NCBI GenBank assembly: GCA_022041995.1
Contig: CP074381.1
Location: forward strand, 868,001-932,000
DNA: 64,000 nucleotides
Origin: Cupriavidus necator
GTDB taxonomy: Bacteria > Pseudomonadota > Gammaproteobacteria > Burkholderiales > Burkholderiaceae
Direction of reading: 5' to 3'
Position numbers and translations under genes: made by a program. Shown here in pieces: positions 1 to 9,222 of this stretch. Below the pieces are notes generated by a model. It did not search any database. It saw only the letters and a list, made by a program, of their open reading frames with translations, and was not told where the DNA came from. How positions within the stretch are numbered: position 1 is the first letter of the stretch; each line of letters begins with the position of its first letter.

Positions 1-77
1 CGGACCAGAGGCTTTTCATGGCACGTATTGTGCCAGCCGCGTGCGGCAGGGCGCGAGCCCCGCCGCGGGCGGCGCCT

Positions 78-1127
78 TCAGGCCGTGGGGACGGCCACGT
101 TGAGCGACTGCGCCAGGTGCTCAAGGTTGCGCCAGATGGCCGGGTTGATGTCCAGCGTGTCGCCAGCCTGCGCCCGGTTGGCGGCCTCGTATTCGCCGGG
201 GTACTGCACGCGGTCGACGCCCGGCGCCGGCGGTGTGTCGTGAAGGTAGCGGACGAAAGCCTCGACTTCGGCGCTCTGCCAGTCCAGGCCCAGGTCCAGC
301 GCGGGATTGAGCAGCACGGCGAACAGGTTGTTGGTGGCCACGCCGCCGCGCGGGTTGTCCGGCTGGATGGTGCCGCCGCCGGACAGCACGCCGGCCAGCA
401 GTTCGGCCACTACGCCGAGCGCATAACCCTTGTGGCCGCCAAAGGGCAACAGCGCCCCGGGGTGCTCGCCGAACATGGTGGAGGCGTCGGTGGTGGGGTT
501 GCCGTCGGCGTCGATGATGCTGCGTTCGGGCGCCGGCTCGCCTTTCTCGGCCAGCACGCGGGCCTTGTTGATGGCAATCGCGCTGGTCGCGATATCCACC
601 ACCAGAGGCGGGCGCCCGTTGGGCATCGGCCCGGCGAAGCACAGCGGGTTGGTGGTGAGCCGCGCCACGCGGCCGCCGAACGGTGCCACCACAGGCGCGC
701 GGTTGATCACGTTGGTGAAGCTCAGCAAGACAAAGCCGGCGGCTGCCACCATCTCGCCGTAGTGGCCCATGCGCCCGAGATGGTGCGAGCGGCGCAGCGT
801 GACGATGCAGTGGCCATGCTGGCGCACGCGCTCGATCGCGGCGTGCATCACCGACTTGCCGACGTGCTGGCCGAAGCCGCCGTTGCCGTCGAACACCATC
901 AGCGTGCCTTGGTCCAGCACGCATTTGGCGCGGCCCTGCGGGTTGACGCTGTGGCTGTCGAGGGCCGTGCGGTAGCTGGGCAGGATCGACAGGCCATGGC
1001 TGATATAGCCACAGCGGTCGGATTCGACCAGATGCTCGGCCACGTCGTCGGCGATGTCGGCGGGTACCTGCTGCGCGGCGAGGATGTCGCGGGCAAGCTG
1101 GCGGGCGCTGCGGAGGGAAATCTTCAT
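78..1127 (-). CDS. Ldh2/malate-lactate dehydrogenase family oxidoreductase
   Basis: 349 residues, the usual length of the Ldh2 (type-2 malate/L-lactate/ureidoglycolate dehydrogenase, ComC-like) family of NAD(P)-dependent 2-hydroxyacid oxidoreductases, which do not use a classical Rossmann fold. Family hallmarks seen are the N-terminal helical part with SDRCGYISHG around residue 37, the RSHHLG stretch near residue 114 containing the family's catalytic-type histidine, and the NPLCFAGPMP segment. The start is supported by GGAGG eight bases upstream. It is transcribed after the SLC13 carrier gene, 13 bp away, so an imported hydroxy- or dicarboxylic acid is the likely substrate. The exact acid (malate, lactate, sulfolactate or other) cannot be read from sequence. 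Confidence 0.88.
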   Translation of the reverse strand: MKISLRSARQLARDILAAQQVPADIADDVAEHLVESDRCGYISHGLSILPSYRTALDSHSVNPQGRAKCVLDQGTLMVFDGNGGFGQHVGKSVMHAAIERVRQHGHCIVTLRRSHHLGRMGHYGEMVAAAGFVLLSFTNVINRAPVVAPFGGRVARLTTNPLCFAGPMPNGRPPLVVDIATSAIAINKARVLAEKGEPAPERSIIDADGNPTTDASTMFGEHPGALLPFGGHKGYALGVVAELLAGVLSGGGTIQPDNPRGGVATNNLFAVLLNPALDLGLDWQSAEVEAFVRYLHDTPPAPGVDRVQYPGEYEAANRAQAGDTLDINPAIWRNLEHLAQSLNVAVPTA

Positions 1128-1140
1128 GGTTCGTACCTCC

Positions 1141-2673
1141 TCAGACCCAGCCCAGCCAGCGCCAGTAGGTGGTTGCGAACAGCAGCATCATGGCGTAGCC
1201 GATGATCGTCACAGGGATACCGATGCGCGCGAACTGGCGGCCGTTGAAGGTCTCCGTGCCCAGGCATACCATGTTCTGCGGCGCGTTGATCGGCAGGATA
1301 AAGCCGAAGCTGACGGTAAAGCCCAGCAGCATGGTCATGCCCACGCGGTTGATGTCGCCGGGCAGGGTCTGCAACACCGCGATCAGGATCGGCAGCAGCG
1401 CGGCGGTCAGCGCGGTGGCGCTGGCAAAGCCCAGGTGGATCAGGATCAGGAAGGCCGACAGGATCGCAAACACCAGCAGCGCGCCGTGTGCCGCCAGCCC
1501 GGAATGGGTGACCACGAACTGTCCCAGCCACTGCCCGGCGTTGGTGGTCAAAAGCGCCGTACCCAGGCTGATGCCGACGCCGAACACGATCAGCGTGCCC
1601 CAGGGCGTGCGTTGCTGCATGGTCTTCCAGTCCATCACGCCGATACGCGGCATCATCAGGATCACCAGGCCGACGAAGGTCACGGTGGCAGTGTCGAAGC
1701 TGTGCAGCCTGCCTTCGGTGGCCCAGAACAGCAGCAGGCCCAGCGATACCGCGGCCAGCCGCTTCTGTGGCGAGCTCATGGGGCCGAGGGCCGACAACTC
1801 GCGCTGCACGGCTTCCTTGCCGCCGGGGATGGCATCGGTCTCGGCGGGCAGCAGGAAGCGCACCAGGAAATACAGCACCACCGACATGGCGATGGCCCAC
1901 GGCGCACCGGCGATCAGCCATTGCAGCCAGGTGATGCGCTCGCCCAGCAGCTTGTCCATGAAGCCCACCGTCAGCAGGTTCTGCGCCGCGGCGGTCTGGA
2001 TGCCGACGTTCCAGATGCTGGTGGCCTGCGCCACCGTGATCATGATGCCGGCGGCGATATTGGACCTCTTGTCGACGCCGAAGGCTGCGATCACGCCCAT
2101 CATGATCGGCACCACGCAGGCACTGCGCGCGGTGGCGCTGGGCACCACCAGGCTCAGCGCAATGGTGACGGCGATCGTGCCGATCAGGATGCGGCGGGTG
2201 CTGGTGCCGATGGCAGACAGCGTCACCAGCGCGATCCGTCGGTCCAGCCCGGTCACGGTCATCGCCGCAGAGATGAACAGCGCCGCGGCGACCAGTGCCA
2301 GCGCGGTGTTGGAGAACCCCGCCAGTGCCATGCCGAGTGCCTTCGAGGTGCCGTACTGCACCGAGGGGTCGTTGACGGTCGGCGCAAAGCCGATCAGCCC
2401 CGCCATCAGCGAGGTGATCATGATGGCGCTGGTCTCATACGACACCGCCTCGGTGATCCACACCACGATGGCGAAGGCGAGGATCGCCAGCATGCGCTGG
2501 CCGGCGACGGTCAGCCCCTCGGGCTGCGGGATCGCCAGCACCACCAGCAGCGCAGCAACGGCGGCGAACAGGCCCCAGTGCAGCGTGAGTTTCGGCGTCG
2601 GCACGACAGCCTGTGCAGCAGCGGCGAAGGGGGTGGAAGGGGCGGAAGGGGGGGAGGCGGAAGTATCTGTCAT
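1141..2673 (-). CDS. SLC13/DASS family anion:sodium (or proton) symporter
   Basis: 510-residue inner-membrane carrier with about a dozen hydrophobic segments, of the divalent anion:sodium symporter family (dicarboxylates, sulfate, citrate). The repeated serine-rich hairpin signatures of the family are visible (VVPSATARSACVVPI in the first half, LGFASATALTAALLPI in the second). The frame stays open 87 codons further upstream, but the start at 2673 has AAAGGA eight bases ahead of it and leaves a normal cytoplasmic N-terminus. The ATG at 2682 is the alternative. It forms a two-gene operon with the Ldh2-type dehydrogenase. The substrate is inferred to be an organic acid. Confidence 0.85.
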   Translation of the reverse strand: MTDTSASPPSAPSTPFAAAAQAVVPTPKLTLHWGLFAAVAALLVVLAIPQPEGLTVAGQRMLAILAFAIVVWITEAVSYETSAIMITSLMAGLIGFAPTVNDPSVQYGTSKALGMALAGFSNTALALVAAALFISAAMTVTGLDRRIALVTLSAIGTSTRRILIGTIAVTIALSLVVPSATARSACVVPIMMGVIAAFGVDKRSNIAAGIMITVAQATSIWNVGIQTAAAQNLLTVGFMDKLLGERITWLQWLIAGAPWAIAMSVVLYFLVRFLLPAETDAIPGGKEAVQRELSALGPMSSPQKRLAAVSLGLLLFWATEGRLHSFDTATVTFVGLVILMMPRIGVMDWKTMQQRTPWGTLIVFGVGISLGTALLTTNAGQWLGQFVVTHSGLAAHGALLVFAILSAFLILIHLGFASATALTAALLPILIAVLQTLPGDINRVGMTMLLGFTVSFGFILPINAPQNMVCLGTETFNGRQFARIGIPVTIIGYAMMLLFATTYWRWLGWV

Positions 2674-3107
2674 CGCCGGCATCCTTTGGTTGGTGATCCT
2701 GGTCGGTACCCGGGGGCACCTGGGTCGGACGGCTCTCGGCGGACAGTGCGGCGCGCCGGCACTGGGACAGCACGGCCGGCAGGACAGGCAAGTGTCGGTC
2801 GCGAGACGGCATCCGTGTGCGGTGTACCCGGAGCGGCCTCGCTTCTGGCGGGCCGCCGCGTTCGACATGATAGGAATTTTCCGACTCGCAGCCGGCCCTG
2901 TCGAGGGCAACTCCATGCTATTTCCGCCCGTCATGAGCTAGATCAAGTCCACGCGTGATCAATGGATAGCCGGGCCGCCGCAGGCGTCATACCAGTGAGA
3001 AGCTCGCCACATAGGACCTGGCGGCGGTGCGTGTGCGCAGGCGCGCCACGACGGCCCCGGCGGGGTGATGCATGAGCGGGAGTGATCTGAAATAATTGGA
3101 GCCGACC
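2674..3107. other. Intergenic region without recognised gene
   Basis: About 430 bases between divergently transcribed genes. It must hold the promoter of the SLC13/Ldh2 operon on the minus strand and of the small RRM-like gene on the plus strand. No convincing coding sequence, repeat or named operator was seen. Confidence 0.5.
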
Positions 3108-3353
3108 ATGAAGGTTTTAGTACGGGGACTGAAAGCAGGGCTGGACGCGGCGGCGCTGCGCGAGGCGCTGGCGCGGTATGCGAAGATCCGTTCGGTGGAA
3201 CTGGTGGAAGCGGGCGACCCCCGGCACCCGTGGGCGTGGGTCGACATCGATGCCAGTGCGCTGACCGTGTGGAAGCTGGTGGCGCGGCTGGACCGGCGCT
3301 ATATCGCGGGCTGCCATCTGCGCTGGCATGTGCCGGCGTACCGGGCGCGCTGA
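3108..3353 (+). CDS. Small RRM-like (RNA recognition motif type) protein
   Basis: 81 residues starting at the ATG at 3108; a TTG four codons upstream is less likely. The pattern (KVLVRGL strand, alpha-helix with repeated Ala/Leu, SVELVE strand, AWVDIDAS strand, helix, final strands) looks like a single RRM-type fold of the kind found in small bacterial RNA-binding proteins, but the aromatic RNP1/RNP2 residues are poorly conserved. The fold call is therefore an inference. The gene lies 51 bp upstream of the tyrosine phosphatase and may be cotranscribed with it. Confidence 0.6.
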   Translation: MKVLVRGLKAGLDAAALREALARYAKIRSVELVEAGDPRHPWAWVDIDASALTVWKLVARLDRRYIAGCHLRWHVPAYRAR

Positions 3354-3404
3354 AGCGCCGGCACGGACGTCGGCCCGCATCGCAAGGACAATCAGGAAAG
3401 AACA

Positions 3405-4226
3405 ATGATCAAGTGGCTTCAACGCGCAAGATGCCTGCACACTCATGCGGTCGTGCCGCAGGCTCCGGCCGCGGCTGGCGGGCAGGGCCAGCATGACCTG
3501 GCATTCGACACCATCAGCAATGCACGCGACCTGGGCGGCCTGGCCGGCGCGGGCGGACGCCGCGTGCGCCAGGGGCGCCTGTACCGCAGCGGCAACCCCG
3601 CGCTGGCCAGCACGGCGGACCTGGAGCGGCTGCAGACGCTCGGGCTCGACATGGTGGTGGATTTCCGTTCGCCCGGCGAGAAGTCGCCTGAAGAGGCCGC
3701 CTTCGGCCAGCGCTTCCACTGGGTGGCGGCGCCGGTGCTGGAGGGCAGCATGGCGATGGAAGTGCTGATGCCGCGCCTGCGCGCCAGCACGCCGGCACAG
3801 ATGGATGCTTTCATGCTGGAGGTCTATGGCGACTTCCCGGTGCGCTACCGCGAGGCCTTCGCCGGCTTCATGCGCGCCGCGCAGGGCGGCAAGACGCTGC
3901 TGTTCCACTGCACCGCCGGCAAGGACCGCACCGGCTTTGCCGCACTGCTGTTGCTGGCGGCGCTGGGCGTGGCGCAGGACGATATCCTGGCCAACTACCT
4001 GGAGTCGAACCAGCGTAATGCGCAGTTCAACCAGTCTGCGCTGGCGCGCATGGCCGGGCTTGGCGTGGCGCCCGCGGTGATGACGCCGCTGCTGGAAGTC
4101 CGCGCCAGCTATCTCGATGCTTCGATGCAGGCCATCGACGCGGGCTGGGGCAGCGTCGACAACTACCTGCGCGATGCGCTCGAAGTGGACGTCGCGCAGC
4201 TGCGCGGGCACTACCTGGCAGGTTGA
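3405..4226 (+). CDS. Tyrosine-protein phosphatase (Y_phosphatase3 / DSP-like)
   Basis: 273-residue cytoplasmic protein tyrosine/dual-specificity phosphatase. The P-loop signature HCTAGKDRTG is present with catalytic Cys169 and the following arginine, and the general-acid region lies upstream (VVDFRSPGEKS near residue 83). The N-terminal NARDLGG motif is typical of the bacterial Y_phosphatase3 family (MptpB/IphP-like), some members of which also act on phosphoinositides. The start has AGGAAAG seven bases upstream. It is convergent with ackA, with a single base between the two stop codons. Substrate unknown. Confidence 0.85.
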   Translation: MIKWLQRARCLHTHAVVPQAPAAAGGQGQHDLAFDTISNARDLGGLAGAGGRRVRQGRLYRSGNPALASTADLERLQTLGLDMVVDFRSPGEKSPEEAAFGQRFHWVAAPVLEGSMAMEVLMPRLRASTPAQMDAFMLEVYGDFPVRYREAFAGFMRAAQGGKTLLFHCTAGKDRTGFAALLLLAALGVAQDDILANYLESNQRNAQFNQSALARMAGLGVAPAVMTPLLEVRASYLDASMQAIDAGWGSVDNYLRDALEVDVAQLRGHYLAG

Positions 4227-4227
4227 T

Positions 4228-5463
4228 TCAGAGCTGCCCGCATTCGCGCAGGATGCGTGCAGTGTTCAGTGCAATCATTCCTTCTTCATCGGTCGGCAGC
4301 ACCAGCACCGGCACGCGGCTGTCGTCGCGGCTGATGCGCTGGCTGCTCTCGCCGTTGGCGCCGCCGTCGAGCGCGATGCCGAACAGGCCCGCCAGGTGCT
4401 CGCAGATGCGTGCGCGCACCGGCGGCGAGTTGGCGCCGATACCCGCGGTGAACACCAGCGCGTCAAGGCCGCCCAGCGTGGTGGCGAGCTTGCCGATCTC
4501 CTGCGCGGCGCGGTAGGCGTAGAAGTCCACCGCCAGCCGCGCGCGCGGCGCATCGCTGGCCAGCAGCGCGCGCATGTCGCTGCTCACGCCCGACAGTCCC
4601 TTCAGCCCGGATTCCTGGTACAGCATCGCCTGGATCTCGGCCGCCGTCATGCCCTGCTGCGCCAGCCACAGCAGCGCGCCCGGATCGACCGAGCCGCAGC
4701 GTGTGCCCATGGGCAGGCCGTCGAGCGCGGTCAGGCCCATGGTGCTTTCCACGCTGCGGCCGTCGCGCATGGCGCACAGGCTGGCGCCGTTGCCCAGGTG
4801 CGCCACGATCACGCGGCCCTCGGCCAGGTCGGGCGCGACCTGGCGCAGCCGGCGCGCGATGTACTCGTACGACAGCCCGTGGAAGCCATAGCGCCGGATG
4901 CCGCGCTCGTAGTACGCGTAGGGCAGCGCCATCAGCTGCGCCAGCAGGTCGTGGCCGGCATGGAAGGCGGTGTCGAAGCAGGCCACCTGCAGCAGGTCCG
5001 GCACGGCCTCGCGCACCGCGCGGATGGCAGTCAGGTTGTGCGGCTGGTGCAGCGGCGCCAGCGGCACCAGCGCCTCCAGCTTTGCGATCACCTCATCGTC
5101 GATGCGCACCGCCTGCGCATAGTCGGCGCCGCCATGCACCACGCGATGGCCGATCGCCACCGGCGGATTGTCGCGCAGGCCCACGCTCAGCACCAGGCGC
5201 ACCAGGCGGAAGGCGGCGTCGTGGTCGGCCACCTGGGCCTGCGGGAAGGTCTCGTCGGCGACCACGCGTCCGTCGGCCATGCGCGCGGTCAGGCGCGGCG
5301 CCACGCCGATGCCCTCGATCTGGCCGTGCGCGCTCAGCACCGGGTTGATGTCGGCATTGCCATGCGCGGCGTCGGGTACGGCGTAGACCGAGACCTTGAC
5401 GCTGGACGAGCCCGCGTTGACAACGAGGATGACGGGATGCACGGCAGGATGGATGGCGGTCAC
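4228..5463 (-). CDS. ackA: Acetate kinase
   Basis: 411-residue acetate kinase: ATP + acetate to ADP + acetyl phosphate (reversible), cytoplasmic. Family signatures are all visible: the N-terminal VVNAGSSSVK phosphate-binding loop, GHRVVHGG, ACFDTAFH, GFHGLSYEYIARR, the adenosine-binding AHLGNGASL loop and the FTAGIGANSP segment near the C-terminus. The start chosen is GTG at 5463, with GGGAG ten bases upstream; the frame stays open much further, but that extension is Arg/Pro-rich shadow sequence. It lies 47 bp downstream of the phosphotransacetylase gene, forming the Pta-Ack acetyl-CoA/acetate pathway. Because the DUF3141 and FabI genes are adjacent, a role with longer acyl phosphates is possible but unproven. 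Confidence 0.95.
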   Translation of the reverse strand: MTAIHPAVHPVILVVNAGSSSVKVSVYAVPDAAHGNADINPVLSAHGQIEGIGVAPRLTARMADGRVVADETFPQAQVADHDAAFRLVRLVLSVGLRDNPPVAIGHRVVHGGADYAQAVRIDDEVIAKLEALVPLAPLHQPHNLTAIRAVREAVPDLLQVACFDTAFHAGHDLLAQLMALPYAYYERGIRRYGFHGLSYEYIARRLRQVAPDLAEGRVIVAHLGNGASLCAMRDGRSVESTMGLTALDGLPMGTRCGSVDPGALLWLAQQGMTAAEIQAMLYQESGLKGLSGVSSDMRALLASDAPRARLAVDFYAYRAAQEIGKLATTLGGLDALVFTAGIGANSPPVRARICEHLAGLFGIALDGGANGESSQRISRDDSRVPVLVLPTDEEGMIALNTARILRECGQL

Positions 5464-5510
5464 GCTGGATGGACTCCCAAGTGGTTGCGCAAGGGCCGCA
5501 CGGGCACGGC

Positions 5511-6503
5511 TCAGACCTGCGCGGCGGCTGCGGCGGTGCGGCGCGCGTGCGCCAGCAGCACGGCAATGGCGCAGCTGCCGATGCGCGCGCGTACGCTGTC
5601 GGCCCGGCTGGTGAGGATGATGGGCACGCGCGCGCCCAGCACGATGCCGGCGGCTTCGGCGCCGGCCAGGAAGGTCAGCTGCTTGGCCAGCATATTGCCC
5701 GCTTCCAAGTCCGGCACCAGCAGGATGTCGGGGTCGCCGGCCACGTCCGAGTCGATGCCCTTGGTGATGGCGGCCTCGCGGCTGATGGCGTTGTCGAAGG
5801 CGAGCGGGCCGTCCAGCATGCCGCCGGTGATCTGGCCGCGCCGTGCCATGGTGCATAGTGCCGCGGCGTCGATGGTGGAGGGGATCTTGTCCGTGACGGT
5901 TTCCACTGCCGACAGGATCGCCACCTTGGGCTGTTCGATGCCCAGCATGCGCACCAGGTCGATGGCATTGCGGCAGATATCGGCCTTCTCGTTGAGCGTG
6001 GGGAAGATGTTGACCGCCGCATCGGTGATGAACAGCGGCTTGTGGTAGCGCGGCACGCTCATGGCGAATACATGCGACAGGCGCCGCCCGGTGCGCAAGC
6101 CACTGGCCGAGGCGGTGACCGCGTGCAGCAGCTCGTCGGTGTGCAGGCTGCCCTTCATCAACAGCTCGGCGTCGCCGGCCCGCACGGCTTCGACCGCGCG
6201 CTCGGCCGAAGCATGGCTGTGCGCGGTGTCGATGATCCGAGTGTCGCCCAGCGCAAGTCCATGCTCGGCGGCGACCTGCCGGATGCGCGCGGCGGGCCCG
6301 ACCAGGATCGGCACGATCAGGCCAAGCTCCGCGGCCTCGAGCGCGCCGCTCAGCGATGAGACATCGCAGGGGTGCGCCACTGCGGTGGGGATAGGCGGCA
6401 GCCCAGCGCAGCGCGCGAGTAGCGCGGCGTACTTGTCCGGCGCCTCGGTGGCGGGCGCGGCAAGTCCGGACATGGCAGACGTGGCAGTCGAGGCAGCGGT
6501 CAT
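5511..6503 (-). CDS. pta: Phosphate acetyl/butyryltransferase
   Basis: 330-residue phosphotransacylase (PTA_PTB family): acetyl-CoA (or butyryl-CoA) + phosphate to acyl phosphate + CoA. Family segments seen are LMKGSLHTDELLHAV, FITDAAVNIFPTL, GPLAFDNAIS and the C-terminal LTSRADSVRARIGSCA. Related proteins in this gene neighbourhood often carry an extra MaoC-type hydratase domain at the N-terminus; this copy has none and begins almost directly with the transferase domain. The ribosome binding site is weak (CGGAAC). It is followed by ackA and divergent from the DUF3141 gene across about 320 bp. Confidence 0.9.
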   Translation of the reverse strand: MTAASTATSAMSGLAAPATEAPDKYAALLARCAGLPPIPTAVAHPCDVSSLSGALEAAELGLIVPILVGPAARIRQVAAEHGLALGDTRIIDTAHSHASAERAVEAVRAGDAELLMKGSLHTDELLHAVTASASGLRTGRRLSHVFAMSVPRYHKPLFITDAAVNIFPTLNEKADICRNAIDLVRMLGIEQPKVAILSAVETVTDKIPSTIDAAALCTMARRGQITGGMLDGPLAFDNAISREAAITKGIDSDVAGDPDILLVPDLEAGNMLAKQLTFLAGAEAAGIVLGARVPIILTSRADSVRARIGSCAIAVLLAHARRTAAAAAQV

Positions 6504-6827
6504 GGCGATGTTCCGAGAGCGGATGCTGGGCAAGGATACTGGTCTGGCGCGGTGGCGTCGAGGGATGGCCGTCGGTCTCGCACCGGGCGCTCCGCGCACC
6601 GCCTTGCTGCAGTGCGCAAGCGCACTGCGCCAGTATAGGCGACGAATTTGTCAGGTTAATGACCGATGGATGCTGCGCGCCGTAAGGCTTTGGGGGCGCC
6701 GGTCAGCGGGTTGCACGGCATCGCCGCGGCTGCTAGGCTTGTTTTAGTTGCAATGCAACAAGCGTCACTCCGGTGGCGCGGACAGCGCGCCTGCGCCCGG
6801 CAGCGGCGCCAATCAGGGGAAAGTGGA
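6504..6827. other. Divergent intergenic region pta / DUF3141
   Basis: 324 bases that must carry promoters for both transcription units. A 13-bp near-perfect palindrome GTTGCAATGCAAC lies at 6747-6759, 68 bp before the DUF3141 start. It could be an operator, but I cannot assign a regulator. No coding sequence supported. Confidence 0.45.
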
Positions 6828-9180
6828 ATGACCGCACGCATACCCGCCAAGCCGCCGCAAGGCAGCTCCGGCCCCTCACCCTCCACCACGCAGGCCCCTG
6901 CAGCCGCCAGTCCGTTCGCGGCGCTCGGCCAGCCGGCGCTGGAATACTTCACCGACGCCTGGCAGCGCACCGTGCTGCTGTTCGACATCCTGCGCGAGCG
7001 CGGCAACGAGACCGCCGAGCATGAGCGCGAGGGCATGCCGCCTGTGCTCGTGTTCGAGCATGAACTGCTGGCCGACGGCCGCGAACTGCCCGAGCCCGTC
7101 AACTACGCGCTGCTGCGCATCGTGCCGCCGGCCAACAGCCCGACCGACCCTGCCAAGCGCCCCTTCGTGGTGATCGACCCGCGCGCGGGCCACGGCCCCG
7201 GCATCGGTGGCTTCAAGGCCGACAGCGAGATCGGCATCGCGCTGCGCACCGGGCATCCGTGCTATTTCGTCACCTTCTTCCAGGAGCCCTGCCCGGGGCA
7301 GACGATCGAATCGGTGGCGCGCGCCGAGGCCGACTTCCTCAAGATCGTCGGCGAGCGGCACCCGGACGCACCCGGCAAGCCCTTCGTCATCGGCAACTGC
7401 CAGGCCGGCTGGGCGCTGATGATCCTGGCCGCGGTCGCGCCCGAGCGCACCGGGCCGCTGCTGGTGGCCGGCGCACCGCTGGCGTACTGGTCGGGTGTGC
7501 GCGGGCGCAATCCGATGCGCTACAGCGGCGGGCTGCTGGGCGGCTCGTTTCTGGCCTCGCTGACCGCCGATTTGGGCAATGGCCGCTTCGACGGTGCCTG
7601 GCTGGTGCAGAACTTCGAGCAGCTCAATCCGGCCAACACGCTGTGGAAGAAGCTTTACGACGTCTACGCCAGGGCGGACACGGAAGGCCCGCGCTTCCTG
7701 GAGTTCGAGCGCTGGTGGGGCGGCCACTTCCTGATGAACCGCGCCGAGATCGACTGGATCGTGCAGAACCTGTTCGTCGGCAACCGGCTGACCGCGGGCG
7801 AGGTGCGCAGCAGCGACGGCAAGACCGTGGTGGACCTGCGCAACATCCGTTCGCCGGTGGTCGTCTTCGCGTCGTGGGGGGACAACATCACGCCGCCGCA
7901 GCAGGCGCTGAACTGGATCCCGGACCTGTATCCCACCGATGAGGAACTGGTCGCCAACGACCAGGTGATCGTCTACTGCCTGCACGAGACCGTGGGGCAC
8001 CTGGGCATCTTTGTTTCCGCCGGCGTTGCCAACCGCGAACCCAGCGAACTGTTCTGCGCGCTGGACCTGATCGATGTGCTGCCGCCGGGCCTGTACGAGG
8101 CCAAGATCGAGGACGTGGCGCCTGACCTGCCGCACCGGGACCTGGTCGAAGGGCGCTACCTGGTGCGCTTCGAGCGCCGCAGCGTCAACGACATCCTGGC
8201 GCTGGACGACGGCCGCGAAGACGAACGCCCGTTCGAGGTGGTGCGGCGCGTGGCCGAGATCAACCAGCACATGTACGACACCTTCGTTTCGCCATGGGTG
8301 CGCGCGATGTCCAATGAACTGGGCGCGCAGTGGATGCGGGCGCTGCACCCGGCGCGGCTGGAGCGCTCGCTGGCGACCGACATGAATCCGTGGATGGCGT
8401 GGATCGGCGCGATGGCGCCGCAGGTGCGCGCGCATCGCGCGCCGGTGGCGCCGGACAACCCGTTCCTGACCATGGAGAAGGCCGCATCGGCGCAGATCGT
8501 CAGCGCGCTCGACCAGTATCGCGATGTACGCGACGCATGGTACGAGCGGACCTTCGAGGCAATCTACGGCTCGCCGGCGATGGCGGCGCTGGTGGGCATG
8601 AGCGGGCAGGTGCCGGCCAACGTGGAGTCGCCCGTCACCGTGGCGTTGCGCAAGGAGCTGGCGCAGCGCCGGCTGCACGATGCCGAGGCGGCGATCGGGC
8701 AGGGTGGCACGCTGGAGGCCTTTGTGCGCGTGCTGGCCTACGTGGCCGATCGCCCCAGCGCCATCGAGGAGCGGCCGTTCAACCTGCTGCGCCGCATTGC
8801 GCGCGAACAGCAGCAAGCCACCGAGCAATCCGGCGGCCAGGCGGACCTGGCCGCGTTCAAGACCGCGGTGCGCCAGCAGAGCTTTATCGTCAGGCTGGAT
8901 CCGCAGCGCGCGATCCGGGCGCGGTCCGGCACTGGTGCCGGACCGCGAGACCCGCCGCAAGCTGATGGTGGCGGCGCATCGCGTGATGACGGTCGGCGGC
9001 CCGCTGTCAGGCGAGCGGCTGGGGCGCTATCGCGAAGTCGCCGACGTGATGGGTACGGGTCATCCGCCCGAGGCTGCCGACGCAGTTGCGCCGGTGGACG
9101 CGGCCGATACCGCGTCCGCCCTCAGCCATGCCGGGAACGGCAAGCCGCAGGCCGCGCGCGCCACGCGGCCGCGCAGCTGA
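6828..9180 (+). CDS. DUF3141 domain protein (PHA synthase-like alpha/beta hydrolase), one frame break
   Basis: About 784 codons for a DUF3141 protein, an alpha/beta-hydrolase group distantly related to poly(3-hydroxyalkanoate) synthases. The motif FVIGNCQAGW puts a candidate nucleophile Cys191 in a G-x-C lipase-box-like turn, and HETVGHLGIF near residue 388 offers a histidine. The start has AGGGGAAAGTGGA upstream. The reading frame shifts at 8917-8932: before it the frame is that of the N-terminus, after it the conserved end (LVPDRETRRKLMVAAHRV) continues one frame over to the stop at 9180. One extra or two missing bases explain this, and I judge it a sequence error rather than decay. The fabI gene follows 42 bp later, and pta-ackA are divergent, so a role in acyl-CoA or PHA metabolism is inferred. 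Confidence 0.85.
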
Positions 9181-9222
9181 GGCTTGCGCACCGCATCCCG
9201 GTTCGGTCCAACAGGAGCCGCC

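Noticed and set aside
1054..2958. 634-codon plus-strand frame opposite the SLC13 gene
   Set aside because: Composition is shadow-like and the minus strand encodes a recognisable carrier.
5093..5566. Open frames linking the pta end and ackA start (including a long N-terminal extension of ackA)
   Set aside because: The extension is Arg/Pro-rich without similarity; the GTG at 5463 with its ribosome binding site gives a normal acetate kinase.
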